From positions 1,240,001-1,304,000 of the forward strand of contig NZ_CP035490.1 in assembly GCF_004135205.1 (NCBI RefSeq): a stretch of DNA of 64,000 bases. The letters run 5' to 3'. The position numbers and the translations under genes are program-made. The notes below the pieces were generated by a model. It was not told where the DNA came from, made no database searches, and was given only the letters and a program-made list of their open reading frames with translations. The stretch comes from Hahella sp. KA22 (GTDB lineage: Bacteria; Pseudomonadota; Gammaproteobacteria; Pseudomonadales; Oleiphilaceae). Shown here piece by piece: positions 34,759 to 44,027 of the stretch (its first letter is position 1; the number at the start of each line of letters is the position of its first letter).

Positions 34759-35661
34759 TTAGGGACGGAAAATAAACTCCAGAACCAAGCCAAGAAAAAC
34801 GGCTGCGCCAACCCAGTGATTGTTGAGGAAGGCCTTAAAACAGTGCTGGGAACTGCGGTCGCGAATCAGGTGCTGTTGATACACAAACAACATGGCGGCG
34901 GCGATCAGGGAGACCTGGAAGTAAATGCCCAGCTCGTATTGCGCGCCGACCATGAACAGGATGCCCAACGTTAATACCTGCAAGCCCGCCACGGCGGCGC
35001 GATCCGCCTCGCCAAATAGAATGGCGGTGGATTTAACCCCGATCTTGAGGTCGTCCTCCCTGTCCGCCATGGCGTACATGGTGTCATAGGCGACAGTCCA
35101 TACCACTGTCGCGGTGTACAGCAGCCATGCCTGCTGCGGCACGGCGTCAAGCTCCGCGGCGAAAGCCATGGGTATGCCCCAGGCGAAGGCCGCGCCCAGT
35201 ACGACCTGGGGCAGGTAAGTGTGGCGCTTCATGAAGGGGTAAGTTGAAGCCAGCGCCAGCGCTCCGGCTGAGAGGTAAATCGTCAGGGCGTTGGTGAACA
35301 GCACCAGAATGAAAGAGACCCCGACCAGAACGCCGAACAAGGTCAGCGCCTCTTTTTCCGTCACCCGGTTCTGTGCAAAGGGACGGCTTTTGGTGCGCTC
35401 GACATGCATGTCTATACGTCGGTCTGCATAGTCGTTAATGACGCACCCGGCCGAACGCATCAGCAGGACGCCGACAACGAAAATGAACAGGTTCTTGAGG
35501 GAGGGGGAGCCTTCAGCAGCCAGCCATAGCGCCCACAGCGTTGGCCAGAGCAGCAGATAGGTTCCGATAGGACGGTTCAGTCGCGTGAGATCGATATAAA
35601 CCGGCAATTTCGCCTTGATTTGTTCCGCCAGGGATGGAAGTGGACGCCCTTGGGATTTCAT
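34759..35661 (-). CDS. ubiA: 4-hydroxybenzoate octaprenyltransferase UbiA
   Basis: This inner-membrane enzyme attaches the polyprenyl tail to 4-hydroxybenzoate, the second step of ubiquinone synthesis. An upstream ATG at 35763 opens a frame of 334 codons, but the true start is probably the ATG at 35661 ([11 protein letters not shown]), giving 300 aa and leaving the antiporter gene's 3' end free. Both Asp-rich metal-diphosphate motifs are present: [19 protein letters not shown] (residues ~80-98) and [16 protein letters not shown] (~195-210). About eight or nine hydrophobic segments are visible. The partner gene ubiC, often upstream, is not found here. A UbiF-type hydroxylase lies 11 kb away in the window. 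Confidence 0.95.
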   Translation of the reverse strand: MKSQGRPLPSLAEQIKAKLPVYIDLTRLNRPIGTYLLLWPTLWALWLAAEGSPSLKNLFIFVVGVLLMRSAGCVINDYADRRIDMHVERTKSRPFAQNRVTEKEALTLFGVLVGVSFILVLFTNALTIYLSAGALALASTYPFMKRHTYLPQVVLGAAFAWGIPMAFAAELDAVPQQAWLLYTATVVWTVAYDTMYAMADREDDLKIGVKSTAILFGEADRAAVAGLQVLTLGILFMVGAQYELGIYFQVSLIAAAMLFVYQQHLIRDRSSQHCFKAFLNNHWVGAAVFLGLVLEFIFRP

Positions 35662-35710
35662 AGCCAAACAGAATCCTGATTTAGTATGTGGTTTGCCACT
35701 GTGTTCAAGC

Positions 35711-37684
35711 TCAGCCGCCCAGTAACTTATTTTCCGCCTGTTCAACTTGATCCGCCGAACCATGCAGAATCAGCGTATCGCCGGGCTGCAGAACAAAATC
35801 GCCGGAAGGATCGAAGAATTCCTCATCTCCGCGTCGAATACTATCGACATTACAGGCGGCCAGTTTCATCTGCGCCAGAGAGCGATGACAGCTGTAAGCG
35901 CCATCCGGTAGCGTCAACGCATGTAATTTTTCCAGCGGCGTGCCGTCAGCGCCGACCAACTGGGAGTTAATGCCAGGGTAATAACCGTGCAGCATTTTGT
36001 AGCGGCTACGGCGCACTTCCTCAATTTGACGATGAATTTTCCTGGCCGGCGCGCCCATAAGGGTAAGCACTTGAGTCACCAACATCAAGCTGGCCTCCAG
36101 CGTCTCCGGCACGATTTCCGTCGCTCCCGCTTCCTGCAGCAACGACATTTTTGAGTCATCCGCCGTGCGCACCAGGATCGGCACGTTGGAGCCGGTGGAG
36201 CGGACCTTGCGAATGACCGCCAGACTCTTGTCCACATCAGCGTAAGTGATGATCAGCAGGCGCGAGCGCTCCAGGCCCAGCGCCTTGAGAATATCCAGCC
36301 GTTCAGAGTCGCCATAGTGCACAGGCTCGCCAGCAGCGGCGGCTTCTTTTACCCGCACAGGGTCCTTATCCACGGCGGTCATGGGCATGCTGCTGCGACG
36401 CATGAAGCGGGCGACGGTCTGTCCTACCCGGCCGAAACCGCAGACAATGGCGTGGCCTTCCAGTTCGGAGCAGGCGTTGGTCAACGCTTCCACGCGGGTT
36501 TGAGCGACACCCTGTCCTTTATCGGAAGGGAAGCGGGCGCTGAGATAGCGCGCCAGATTCATCAGCCAGGGCGTCAACGTAATACTGAGAATGACAGTGG
36601 TGATCACCACTGCGCCAGCTTGTTTGGATATCAGCTGGAACTTTTCGCCCAGTGCGAAGAGAGCGAAACCGAATTCGCCGCCCTGAGCCAGGTACAGGCC
36701 GGTCTTCAGCGCAACGGCTCTGTCTTTCTGGTGACGATAGGCGAGGGCGCCGATCAGCGTCGCCTTAGCCAGCAGGAGCATTGCAGTGATGAGGAGAATC
36801 CAGGGCCAGTTGGCGAGCACTTCCTGAAAGTCCACGATCATGCCTACGCTGATAAAAAACAGGCCCAGCAGAAGGTCGCGGAAAGGGCGAATATCCGCCT
36901 CAATCTGATGTTTATAGTGGGTTTCCGACAGCATCATGCCGGCGATAAACGCGCCAAGCGCCATGGATAGCCCGAAGCTGTGGGTCAAAGCCGCCGCCAG
37001 CAGCGACACCATCAACACGGTCAGAACGAAAAGTTCTTCCGAGTGGGATTTGGCGACTTCCGTGAAAATAAACGGCAGCACGTATTTACCAATCGCCAGC
37101 ATCAACGCGAATAGCAGAGCGCCTTTACCCAGGGTGATGGCCAGTGCCGCCGCCAGGGATCTGTCCGAGCCGCCCGCCAGAAACGGGATCAGAATCAAAA
37201 AGATAACCGCAGCCAGATCCTGGAACAGCAGCACCCCCATTGACATGACGCCGTGAGGCAGACCCAGTTCATTGCGCTGCACCAGCTCTTTGCTGACCAC
37301 CGCTGTGGAGGAAAGCGCCAGAGCTCCGGCGATGATAATGGCCTCTTCCGTACTGGCTTTGAACAGCCGGGCGATGCCGAAGATCACCAGACTGCTCACC
37401 GCCACCTGCCAACCGCCCAGGTTGAACACCACCTTGCGTAAAGCAATCATCTTGGCCAGAGAGAACTCCAGCCCGAGGGAGAACAGCAGAAATACCACGC
37501 CGAACTCCGCCAGCACCTGGATCGTTTCCACGTCGTCCACCCATCCCAAGGCCGTGGGACCGACGCCGAGGCCCACCGCGAGGTAAGCCAGGACAGAGGG
37601 TATGTTCATGCGCCGGAACAGCGACGATACGACGACCGCCGCGGTGATCAGCACCAAAAACTGACTCAGATTAGCTTCATGCAT
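35711..37684 (-). CDS. KefB/KefC-family cation:proton antiporter (CPA2)
   Basis: This inner-membrane transporter probably exports K+ or Na+ in exchange for protons. The product is 657 aa. Residues ~1-385 form a Na+/H+ exchanger domain of 12-13 helices, with [15 protein letters not shown] and [13 protein letters not shown] (the conserved Gln-Asp in the transport site). Then comes an RCK/TrkA-N NAD-binding domain (~415-535; [32 protein letters not shown]) and a C-terminal TrkA-C domain (~575-657) with a typical [15 protein letters not shown] ending. The overall order matches YbaL/KefB-type proteins. No KefF/KefG ancillary flavoprotein is adjacent, so glutathione-adduct gating, typical of KefB/C, is not supported here. 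Confidence 0.92.
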   Translation of the reverse strand: MHEANLSQFLVLITAAVVVSSLFRRMNIPSVLAYLAVGLGVGPTALGWVDDVETIQVLAEFGVVFLLFSLGLEFSLAKMIALRKVVFNLGGWQVAVSSLVIFGIARLFKASTEEAIIIAGALALSSTAVVSKELVQRNELGLPHGVMSMGVLLFQDLAAVIFLILIPFLAGGSDRSLAAALAITLGKGALLFALMLAIGKYVLPFIFTEVAKSHSEELFVLTVLMVSLLAAALTHSFGLSMALGAFIAGMMLSETHYKHQIEADIRPFRDLLLGLFFISVGMIVDFQEVLANWPWILLITAMLLLAKATLIGALAYRHQKDRAVALKTGLYLAQGGEFGFALFALGEKFQLISKQAGAVVITTVILSITLTPWLMNLARYLSARFPSDKGQGVAQTRVEALTNACSELEGHAIVCGFGRVGQTVARFMRRSSMPMTAVDKDPVRVKEAAAAGEPVHYGDSERLDILKALGLERSRLLIITYADVDKSLAVIRKVRSTGSNVPILVRTADDSKMSLLQEAGATEIVPETLEASLMLVTQVLTLMGAPARKIHRQIEEVRRSRYKMLHGYYPGINSQLVGADGTPLEKLHALTLPDGAYSCHRSLAQMKLAACNVDSIRRGDEEFFDPSGDFVLQPGDTLILHGSADQVEQAENKLLGG

Positions 37685-37745
37685 AAGAGGTAAGGAACCA
37701 ACATCGCCTGTTAGTGAATTGGTTTAGCGCCCGGGCGGGCTTAGC

Positions 37746-38303
37746 TTAAAGACCTTTTACGGCGTAGATGCCAGGTGCGTTGCGCCAGTAGCCTTTGTAG
37801 TCCATGCCATAACCGAATATGTAGCGGTCAGCGACTCTCAGGCCAGTGAAATCGCACTTCTGGCCGGGATAGACTTTACGTTCATGCTGCTTGTCCACCA
37901 GCACTGCGGTGTAGACTTTCTCTGGCTTCTTGTCTTGGCAGTAATCGCAGATGGCGTGCAGGGTGGCGCCTTCGTCAAGGATATCGTCAAGGATGATGAC
38001 CGTACGTCCTTCCAGGTTTTCGGCCGGCTCCACTTTCCATTTCAGACCGCCGCCGCTGGTCTGGTTGTTATAGCGGGTGGCGTGAATATAACTGACTTCC
38101 AGCGGAAAGCGCAGCTTGGGAAGCAGCTTGCCTGCGAACACGACGCCGCCGGTCATCACGCAATACACCAAAGGGTTGCTGTCTTTCAGTTGCGCCGTGA
38201 TTTCCTGCGCCAGACGCTCGATAGCCTGGTCTACCTGCGTTTCGTCGAATAGGCAGTCTGCTTCCTGAAATACCTGCTGCATGTTTTCCATATTATGGGA
38301 CAT
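37746..38303 (-). CDS. hpt: Hypoxanthine(-guanine) phosphoribosyltransferase
   Basis: This purine-salvage enzyme makes IMP (and GMP) from free bases and PRPP in the cytoplasm. The product is 185 aa. The PRPP-binding loop VIILDDILDEGATL (residues ~100-113) and the family's N-terminal VMTGGVVFAGKLLP loop are intact. The C-terminal FTGLRVADRYIFGYGMDYKGYWRNAPGIY matches the type-I bacterial enzymes. The preferred base cannot be read reliably; members in pseudomonads are called hypoxanthine-guanine phosphoribosyltransferase. Divergent from the rubredoxin gene across ~235 bases that include a GC-rich dyad near 38369-38395. Confidence 0.92.
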   Translation of the reverse strand: MSHNMENMQQVFQEADCLFDETQVDQAIERLAQEITAQLKDSNPLVYCVMTGGVVFAGKLLPKLRFPLEVSYIHATRYNNQTSGGGLKWKVEPAENLEGRTVIILDDILDEGATLHAICDYCQDKKPEKVYTAVLVDKQHERKVYPGQKCDFTGLRVADRYIFGYGMDYKGYWRNAPGIYAVKGL

Positions 38304-38538
38304 TGGAATTACCTGAGAGTTACCGTTGTGATGATGAATGTTCTAAGAATTTATAAAAGTTACAGGGCTTGTTGGCGACGCCGGCGCCTCAACAAAGCCT
38401 AGTATAACGATTTAGCCCCGGAATGACTTGATCAATGCCGGCCGGAACCTTATAAATGCACTCACTGTGAATCAGGCGTTTTACCATAAATAAGAAGCTC
38501 TTTGCGGCTTTTTTGACAAATTTGAATAGGATACTGTG

Positions 38539-38706
38539 ATGCGTAAATGGCAATGTGTGGTGTGCGGATACATTTATGATGAGGCGGAAGGCTGGCCCGA
38601 AGACGGTATCGCTCCCGGAACCCGCTGGGAAGATGTGCCGGAAGACTGGATTTGCCCGGACTGCGGCGTCGGCAAAGAAGACTTTGAAATGATTCAAATC
38701 GGTTAA
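38539..38706 (+). CDS. rubA: Rubredoxin
   Basis: This is a small iron-sulfur electron carrier with one Fe held by four Cys, 55 aa. The two metal-binding CxxCG/CPxCG hooks are visible: CVVCGYIYD near the N-terminus and [16 protein letters not shown] near the C-terminus. The ATG at 38539 has AGGA at 38528-38531. It is short enough to be missed by length-limited gene calling. The rubredoxin reductase gene begins 52 bases downstream on the same strand, so the pair forms an electron-transfer unit, as in alkane-hydroxylase systems, although no alkB is present in the window. Confidence 0.95.
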   Translation: MRKWQCVVCGYIYDEAEGWPEDGIAPGTRWEDVPEDWICPDCGVGKEDFEMIQIG

Positions 38707-38757
38707 TTCGCTCTCCAAGCCGCTCAACTCTCTACTGGAAATATAAAAGGATACGTC

Positions 38758-39918
38758 ATGCCGGATACTGCGCCCATCGTCATTATCGGAACCGGCCTCG
38801 CTGGCTATACGCTGGCCCGTGAGTTCCGCAAACTCAATAAAGACGCGCCGGTGCTGATGCTGACGGCGGACGACGGCCATTCATACTCCAAGCCGATGCT
38901 CTCCACTGGCTTCGCTAAGGCCAAAACCGCGGATCAACTGTCCATGGCGGACCCCGGCAAGATGGCGGAGCAATTGAATATCGACGTGCGTACGTTCGCC
39001 ACGGTGACGGCGCTGGACCCGGAAGGACATCGTTTGTACATCGGGGAAGAGGCGCTGGAGTACAGCAAACTGGTGCTGGCCTGGGGCGCGGATCTGATTC
39101 ATCTGAATATCCCCGGCTCTGGCGCAGGCAAGGTTTTCGCGGTGAATGACTTAATGGATTACCGTCGTATTCGGGATGCCCTGCAAGAGAAAAAGAGAGT
39201 GGCGATTCTCGGCGCCGGCTTGATTGGCTGTGAATTCGCCAACGACTTGCTGCAAGGCGGTTACGAGGTGGAGCTGATTGCGCCCTCCGATACCGCGTTG
39301 CCGGGCATGCTGCCGAAGGCCGCTGGCGATGCGGTGGTGAAAGGCCTGCAGGCTCAGGGCGCGGTATTCCATTTGGGACAAGTAGCGACAGCAGTGGAGG
39401 ATACTGGCGACGGCGTGGCGCTGACGTTGGATAACGGCGTCAAGGTGCAGGCGGATATCGTGCTGTCAGCCGTCGGGCTCCGACCGCGTACGTCTCTCGC
39501 CAAGCATGCTGGCGTTCAGGTTAACCGAGGAATCGTCGTGGATCGGGAAATGCGCACCAGCGCGGCGGATGTTTATGCATTAGGCGATTGCGCGGAAGTG
39601 GATGGGCATGTGCTGTTGTATGTACTGCCGCTGATGGCTTGCGCGAAAGCGTTGGCGAAGAGTTTGGCGGGCGAGCCGACCAGGGTCAGTTATGGCGTGA
39701 TGCCGGTAGTGGTGAAAACGCCGGCTTGTCCGGTAGTGGTGGCTCCACCGCCGGTTGGCGCAGAAGGTGACTGGCAAGTAGAGCAATCCGGCGATTGCGA
39801 CGTCAAAGCCCTGTTCGTCAACGCGAAGGGCGCATTGGAAGGGTTTGCGTTAACCGGCGCGCATGTGATGGAAAAGCAGAAACTGGCTCAGCAATTGGGC
39901 CCCATTCATAACGACTGA
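38758..39918 (+). CDS. rubB: Rubredoxin-NAD(+) reductase
   Basis: This FAD-dependent oxidoreductase passes electrons from NADH to rubredoxin. The product is 386 aa. FAD-binding IVIIGTGLAGYTLAREFRKL is at residues ~5-24 and the NAD-binding VAILGAGLIGCEFANDLLQGGYEVELI at ~147-173. The C-terminal DVYALGDCAE (~272-281) completes the second FAD contact. The short length and absence of extra redox centres fit the rubredoxin reductase group (Pseudomonas RubB type) more than the larger nitric-oxide or nitrite reductases. It is the second gene of the rubA-rubB unit and converges on rimK across a hairpin. Confidence 0.92.
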   Translation: MPDTAPIVIIGTGLAGYTLAREFRKLNKDAPVLMLTADDGHSYSKPMLSTGFAKAKTADQLSMADPGKMAEQLNIDVRTFATVTALDPEGHRLYIGEEALEYSKLVLAWGADLIHLNIPGSGAGKVFAVNDLMDYRRIRDALQEKKRVAILGAGLIGCEFANDLLQGGYEVELIAPSDTALPGMLPKAAGDAVVKGLQAQGAVFHLGQVATAVEDTGDGVALTLDNGVKVQADIVLSAVGLRPRTSLAKHAGVQVNRGIVVDREMRTSAADVYALGDCAEVDGHVLLYVLPLMACAKALAKSLAGEPTRVSYGVMPVVVKTPACPVVVAPPPVGAEGDWQVEQSGDCDVKALFVNAKGALEGFALTGAHVMEKQKLAQQLGPIHND

Positions 39919-39927
39919 ATGGGGCCC
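39897..39927. terminator. Inverted repeat between rubB and rimK
   Basis: Perfect 11-bp arms GGGCCCCATTC (39897-39907) and GAATGGGGCCC (39917-39927), with a 9-nt loop. The rubB stop codon lies inside the repeat. T-runs are weak, so termination is likely but not certain. Confidence 0.65.
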
Positions 39928-39935
39928 TGGTTCTC

Positions 39936-40847
39936 TCAGCCCTGACCTTTGGTGCGGGTGCTGGATTTATTTTCCTGAATCTTCTTTTCGATAAAGGCGT
40001 AAATCAAACCGGCGATATCCTTGCCGGTTGCGTTCTCAATGCCTTCCAGTCCTGGTGACGAGTTGACCTCCATGACCAATGGGCCATGGTTGGAGCGCAG
40101 CAAATCGACCCCGGCGACGTTCAAGCCCATGACGCGAGCGGCTCTAACTGCGGTAGAGCGCTCCTCGGGAGTAATCTTGATCACTGACGCCTGACCGCCC
40201 CGGTGCAGGTTGGAGCGAAATTCGCCCGGCTGCGCCTGTCTTTTCATGGCTGCGACCACTTTATCGCCGACGACGAAGCAACGGATATCGGCGCCGCCGG
40301 CTTCCTTGATGAATTCCTGCACCAGGATGTTGGCTTTCAAGCCCATAAAGGCTTCGATAACGCTTTCCGCGGCCTTGCGGGTTTCCGCCAGCACCACGCC
40401 AATGCCTTGCGTGCCTTCCAGCAGCTTGATGACCAGCGGCGCGCCGCCGACCATGGAGATCAGGTCGCGAATGTCGTCAGGGGAGTGGGCGAATCCGGTG
40501 ACCGGCATGCCCACGCCTTTGCGTGAGAGCAGCTGCAAAGAGCGCAATTTGTCGCGGGCGCGTGAGATGGCCACGGACTCATTCAACGGAAATACTCCCA
40601 TCATTTCGAACTGGCGCAATACCGCCGTGCCGTAGAAAGTGATGGATGCGCCGATCCGGGGAATGATGGCGTCAAACCCTTCCAGCACCTGACCCTGGTA
40701 ATGGATGGTGGGTTTGTGGGTCGCCATGTTCATGTAACAACGCAGTGTGTCGATTACATGCACCTCATGCCCCCTTTTTTCACCTGCCTCCTTTAAACGG
40801 GAGGTGGAATAAAGAGAAGGATTGCGCGACAAAATGGCTATTTTCAT
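39936..40847 (-). CDS. rimK: Ribosomal protein S6 glutamate ligase RimK
   Basis: This ATP-grasp ligase adds glutamate residues to the C-terminus of ribosomal protein S6. The product is 303 aa (E. coli RimK 300 aa). The N-terminal [40 protein letters not shown] is close to the E. coli form. The ATP-grasp parts are [44 protein letters not shown] (Lys of the nucleotide site) and [15 protein letters not shown] (metal-binding Glu-x-Asn motif). Pseudomonad RimK links c-di-GMP and ribosome modification; the presence of several c-di-GMP proteins in this window is a context worth noting but not proof. Confidence 0.94.
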   Translation of the reverse strand: MKIAILSRNPSLYSTSRLKEAGEKRGHEVHVIDTLRCYMNMATHKPTIHYQGQVLEGFDAIIPRIGASITFYGTAVLRQFEMMGVFPLNESVAISRARDKLRSLQLLSRKGVGMPVTGFAHSPDDIRDLISMVGGAPLVIKLLEGTQGIGVVLAETRKAAESVIEAFMGLKANILVQEFIKEAGGADIRCFVVGDKVVAAMKRQAQPGEFRSNLHRGGQASVIKITPEERSTAVRAARVMGLNVAGVDLLRSNHGPLVMEVNSSPGLEGIENATGKDIAGLIYAFIEKKIQENKSSTRTKGQG

Positions 40848-40869
40848 AAGTTACCAAGGAAATATTGAA

Positions 40870-42354
40870 CTAAGGTAGATTGGCGTCGTTGATAATCAGC
40901 ACTTCAACTCTGCGATTAGCCGCGCGCCCTTCTTTGGTGTCATTGTTCGCCACCGGACGGGATGCTCCGAAGCCTTCTGCTTCTATCCGGCTGGAATCTA
41001 TGCTGCCCACATTGGCGAGGAACTTGGCGACGTTGCTGGCGCGCTTCTCAGAAAGAGACTGGTTCAGGGCCCGGTCGCCGCGGTTGTCAGTATGACCGGA
41101 AATGCGAATTTTGCAATTGGGGAAGGCTTCAATTGCGTCGATGATCTTGTTCAGCAGGGTGACGTTGTCACGTTGCACTTCACTGGAGCCGGAGGCGAAC
41201 TTGAAGCCGTGGGCGCGGATCAGCACATTGGCGTTCTGCCGGTAAACATCGGCTTCCGTCAGGGTAAACAGTTCCTGCACGAACTCAAAGCGGCGTTGGA
41301 TTTCCTCGCTGGCGCGTTTGGCCGCGTCCGTCTCCAGCTGGACCGCCAGCAGCTTCTGTTCCATTTCCTGCTTCATTGTTTCCAGGCTGGCGGCGCTTTG
41401 GACCTCGCGAACTTCCGCTTCCGCCAGAGCATGACGCAGGGTCAGTTTTTCCTGCTGCAGTCGGTTCAGGGCTTCGTTGATGGATTCTTTGACCTGCGCA
41501 GGCCCTTTCTCGAAAGGAATTTCAGGAACTACAGGCTGTACGGCCTCGGCCAGCCTGGCCTCATGCCAGAGTAAAATATCTTCCAGACTGGCGTCCTTGG
41601 CGTCGAAGTCTGCGGCCTGGGCGGCGATGGCGCGAGCGTGTTGCACCTGAGTCAGGGCGCTGTTGGCGTGGCGACGGGCTTTTTCCTGTTGACTGCGGTC
41701 ATTTTCCAGTGTGGACAGCGCCAGCAGCATTTCCTCTTCCGCTACCCGCAGGGTTTTGGGTGCGCGGTCATCGATGTCCTCTTTGCGCGCCTGCTCGATC
41801 GCCTTGCGGGCTTTGCCTGTCACGTCCAGTTTCAGTGAGCGCAGTTCGATATCCCGGTATACGCCTGCGAGGGCGGTTTGGGCTTTGCTGTTGTCAGCGC
41901 CGGGTTGTTTCTCCAGTTGCGCGGCGATATCGCGCAGTTGCTTGTCGGCGGAAGCGAACTCATCTGCAAGCAGCTCATCTCCGCTCACGGCTATCGCCGC
42001 CTGACGGGCGTTTGCAATGGCCTGCAGTTTTCCGCGGGCGGCGACCGCCTGCTTTTCCGCCTGAGCGGCGTAGGTCAGGCCTGCCTGGGCCTTGGCGGCG
42101 GCGACAGTGGGTTTGCTGCGGGAAAGATCCAGCGCTTCATTATAGGCTTCCACGGCTTTTCCATAAGCGTCTGGCGCGTACAGATGCACACCGTTGTCGC
42201 GCGCGGTTTCCATTTGGGCGTATAGCTGCTTCGCCTCATCCAGAGAAACGGCGGCGGGCTCCTGCTTCAGCACCGGCGTGCTGCTGCAGGCTGTGATAGC
42301 CAGGGCCAGGGAGGAGGCGGTGAAGAAACGATATAGCTTTTTGGAAATAAACAT
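40870..42354 (-). CDS. OmpA-family lipoprotein with DUF4398-type helical region
   Basis: This is an envelope protein that anchors the outer membrane to peptidoglycan, 494 aa. The lipoprotein signal ends in LAITAC (Cys23), so it is predicted to be lipidated. Residues ~35-170 are Ala/Glu-rich and helical, as in DUF4398 proteins (DEAKQLYAQMETARDNGVHLYAPDAYGKAVEAYNEAL). A coiled-coil zone (~290-360, KESINEALNRLQQEKLTLRH) follows. The C-terminal ~115 residues are an OmpA domain with ISGHTDNRGDRALNQSLSEKRASNVAKFL and GRAANRRVEVLI, carrying the Asp and Arg that bind the peptide of peptidoglycan. The window also contains a separate OmpA-TSP3 protein. Confidence 0.9.
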   Translation of the reverse strand: MFISKKLYRFFTASSLALAITACSSTPVLKQEPAAVSLDEAKQLYAQMETARDNGVHLYAPDAYGKAVEAYNEALDLSRSKPTVAAAKAQAGLTYAAQAEKQAVAARGKLQAIANARQAAIAVSGDELLADEFASADKQLRDIAAQLEKQPGADNSKAQTALAGVYRDIELRSLKLDVTGKARKAIEQARKEDIDDRAPKTLRVAEEEMLLALSTLENDRSQQEKARRHANSALTQVQHARAIAAQAADFDAKDASLEDILLWHEARLAEAVQPVVPEIPFEKGPAQVKESINEALNRLQQEKLTLRHALAEAEVREVQSAASLETMKQEMEQKLLAVQLETDAAKRASEEIQRRFEFVQELFTLTEADVYRQNANVLIRAHGFKFASGSSEVQRDNVTLLNKIIDAIEAFPNCKIRISGHTDNRGDRALNQSLSEKRASNVAKFLANVGSIDSSRIEAEGFGASRPVANNDTKEGRAANRRVEVLIINDANLP

Positions 42355-42602
42355 TATTCGGTAGTCCGTGTTTGATTTGAGGCGGCGACAAGGCCGGAGC
42401 AGAGTCTATCTGTCTTCCCCAGTTGAACTTTTCTTATGTCGTTCTGTTGTACGTTATTTGGCTGGCATACTAGCTCAAAATGACGCCGGGCCAAAGTTTA
42501 CCAAACCTGGATTATCATTATATTCAGAATCATCGGCTGTTCACGGAGGCAGCGGACTCGCCCCTTGCTGCTGATGGCGGCGCAAGCGCGCTTCAATGAA
42601 GC

Positions 42603-42839
42603 TCAGTCAGCCGCGTCCGTCTCGCTTTGTTTGGCTTTCAGGCGCTCGTTCAGACAGCTTCTGCAGTAACACTTCGCGCCTTCTGTGAACAACTCGGAGG
42701 TCAGTCCCGAAGGTGGGAGGGAGAAGCACCAGCATGTGGACTTGCCTTTCTCCAGGTCACATTGCGCTGGACGACCGCAGCCCGGACAGGCGTGCGTGTA
42801 AGCGGAGTCGGGAAAGACGATGTTGACGGCGTTTTTCAT
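42603..42839 (-). CDS. Cysteine-rich CWC-family small protein
   Basis: This is a 78-aa protein of unknown function that belongs, by its motif, to the cysteine-rich CWC family. The order is CPGCGRPAQCDLEKGKSTCWCFSLPPSGL then CYCRSCLNERL. The Cys pairs suggest a bound metal, probably zinc. Members are widespread in gammaproteobacteria and often lie near tRNA-modifying or DNA-repair genes, which is not the case here. ATG at 42839. The upstream side contains an orphan plus-strand hairpin with T-run (42878-42904). Confidence 0.8.
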   Translation of the reverse strand: MKNAVNIVFPDSAYTHACPGCGRPAQCDLEKGKSTCWCFSLPPSGLTSELFTEGAKCYCRSCLNERLKAKQSETDAAD

Positions 42840-42877
42840 TTTGCCGGTCTCCGGAAGCGGTAGTATTGATTGTTAGC

Positions 42878-42905
42878 CAGCCCGATAGCTGCGGGCTGCT
42901 TTTTA
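42878..42905 (+). terminator. Orphan intrinsic-terminator-like hairpin
   Basis: CAGCCCG (42878-42884), loop ATAGCTG, CGGGCTG (42892-42898), then CTTTTTATA. It has plus-strand polarity, but no plus-strand gene ends before it; tesB begins ~170 bases later. Confidence 0.55.
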
Positions 42906-43076
42906 TACTTAGACGTCTTCCAAGTCAATAAAAGGACGGGGCGCTTATCTCTAAGGCGACCTGCTTTAGGTTAGGAGTATTTGAAATTCGACGCAAGCCG
43001 TCGCGTAAAGCGGGTTGATTTACTGCTGGCCGAGGGTCAGTTAAAGTTTTATGACCGACTCAAACAGGAAAGCAAG

Positions 43077-43940
43077 ATGAACGATGTAGTCCAGAAACTG
43101 TTGGATTTGTTGCAGCTGCGTGCGCTTGACGATTGCCTGTTTCAGGGCTCTAGCGAAGACCTGGGATTTAAAAACGTATTTGGCGGTCAGGTTGTCGGCC
43201 AGGCGCTGATGGCGGCATACCGCACGGTGGATGAGACGCGGGTCGCCCATAGCCTGCACGCTTATTTTTTGCGCGCTGGCGACCCCGACCATGACATTAT
43301 TTACGAGGTGACGCCGATTCGTGATGGCCGCTCCTTCAGCGCCAGGCGCGTCGCCGCGCGCCAGCATGGTAAGGAAATACTTACTCTCATGGTTTCGTTC
43401 CAGACGCCTGAACAGGGGTTTGAGCATCAGGAGCCGATGGTTGACGTAACGGGGCCGGAGGAAATCGTATCGGAACTGGAGATGCGTCGTCGCTTCCAGG
43501 ATCTGATTCCTGAGAGCCGCCGGGAACAATTGACCCGTGAGCGCCCGATTGAGATTCGTCCGTTGAATCCGGTCAACCCTCTGAATCCCGAGAAGCAGGA
43601 GCCGAAAAAGTACAATTGGTTTCGTGCGGTGCGCGATATGCCTGAGGGCGTGCGTTGGCATCATTGCGTATTGGCCTATGCATCGGACTTCGGTTTGTTG
43701 GGAACCAGCCTGCACCCACACGGAGTCTCTTTTTTCCAACGCGGCATGCAGGTGGCGAGCCTGGATCATGCGGTCTGGTTTCATCGCGACTTTCGCGTGG
43801 ATGACTGGTTGCTGTACGCGATGGACAGTCCCAGCGCCTCCCACGGACGCGGCTTTAATCGTGGCTTGATTTATGACCGCTCTGGCCGGCTGGTGGCCTC
43901 CACCGCGCAGGAGGCGCTGATTCGTCGACGCACGGATTGA
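43077..43940 (+). CDS. tesB: Acyl-CoA thioesterase II (TesB)
   Basis: This double-hotdog enzyme hydrolyses medium- and long-chain acyl-CoA in the cytoplasm. The frame opens at 42981, but AGGAAAG just before the ATG at 43077 gives 287 aa, matching E. coli TesB (286 aa). Landmarks: FKNVFGGQVVGQALMAAYRTV (residues ~32-52), HSLHAYFLRAGDPD, SFSARRVAARQHGKEILTLMVSFQ in the first hotdog, and DHAVWFHRDFRVDDWLLYAMDSPSASHGRGFNRGLIYD in the second, which holds the catalytic Asp, Ser/Thr and Gln triad. It stands alone on the plus strand. Confidence 0.95.
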   Translation: MNDVVQKLLDLLQLRALDDCLFQGSSEDLGFKNVFGGQVVGQALMAAYRTVDETRVAHSLHAYFLRAGDPDHDIIYEVTPIRDGRSFSARRVAARQHGKEILTLMVSFQTPEQGFEHQEPMVDVTGPEEIVSELEMRRRFQDLIPESRREQLTRERPIEIRPLNPVNPLNPEKQEPKKYNWFRAVRDMPEGVRWHHCVLAYASDFGLLGTSLHPHGVSFFQRGMQVASLDHAVWFHRDFRVDDWLLYAMDSPSASHGRGFNRGLIYDRSGRLVASTAQEALIRRRTD

Positions 43941-44027
43941 GCCTCAGAGTGTGCTTCATTCGTAATATAAAACGCCTCCAGAGAATGCAGAGGCGGAAGA
44001 CTTCTATTATCACTGAGAGACTGGCGC

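Noticed and set aside
38368-38395. A GC-rich dyad near the hpt and rubA promoters, considered as a mobile-element end or repeat
   Set aside because: Only one copy is visible in the window and no transposase gene or target duplication is near; it may be a chance palindrome.
40870-42354. Considering the OmpA lipoprotein and its neighbour rimK as a functional pair
   Set aside because: They are adjacent on the same strand, but no known link exists and the families occur independently in other genomes.
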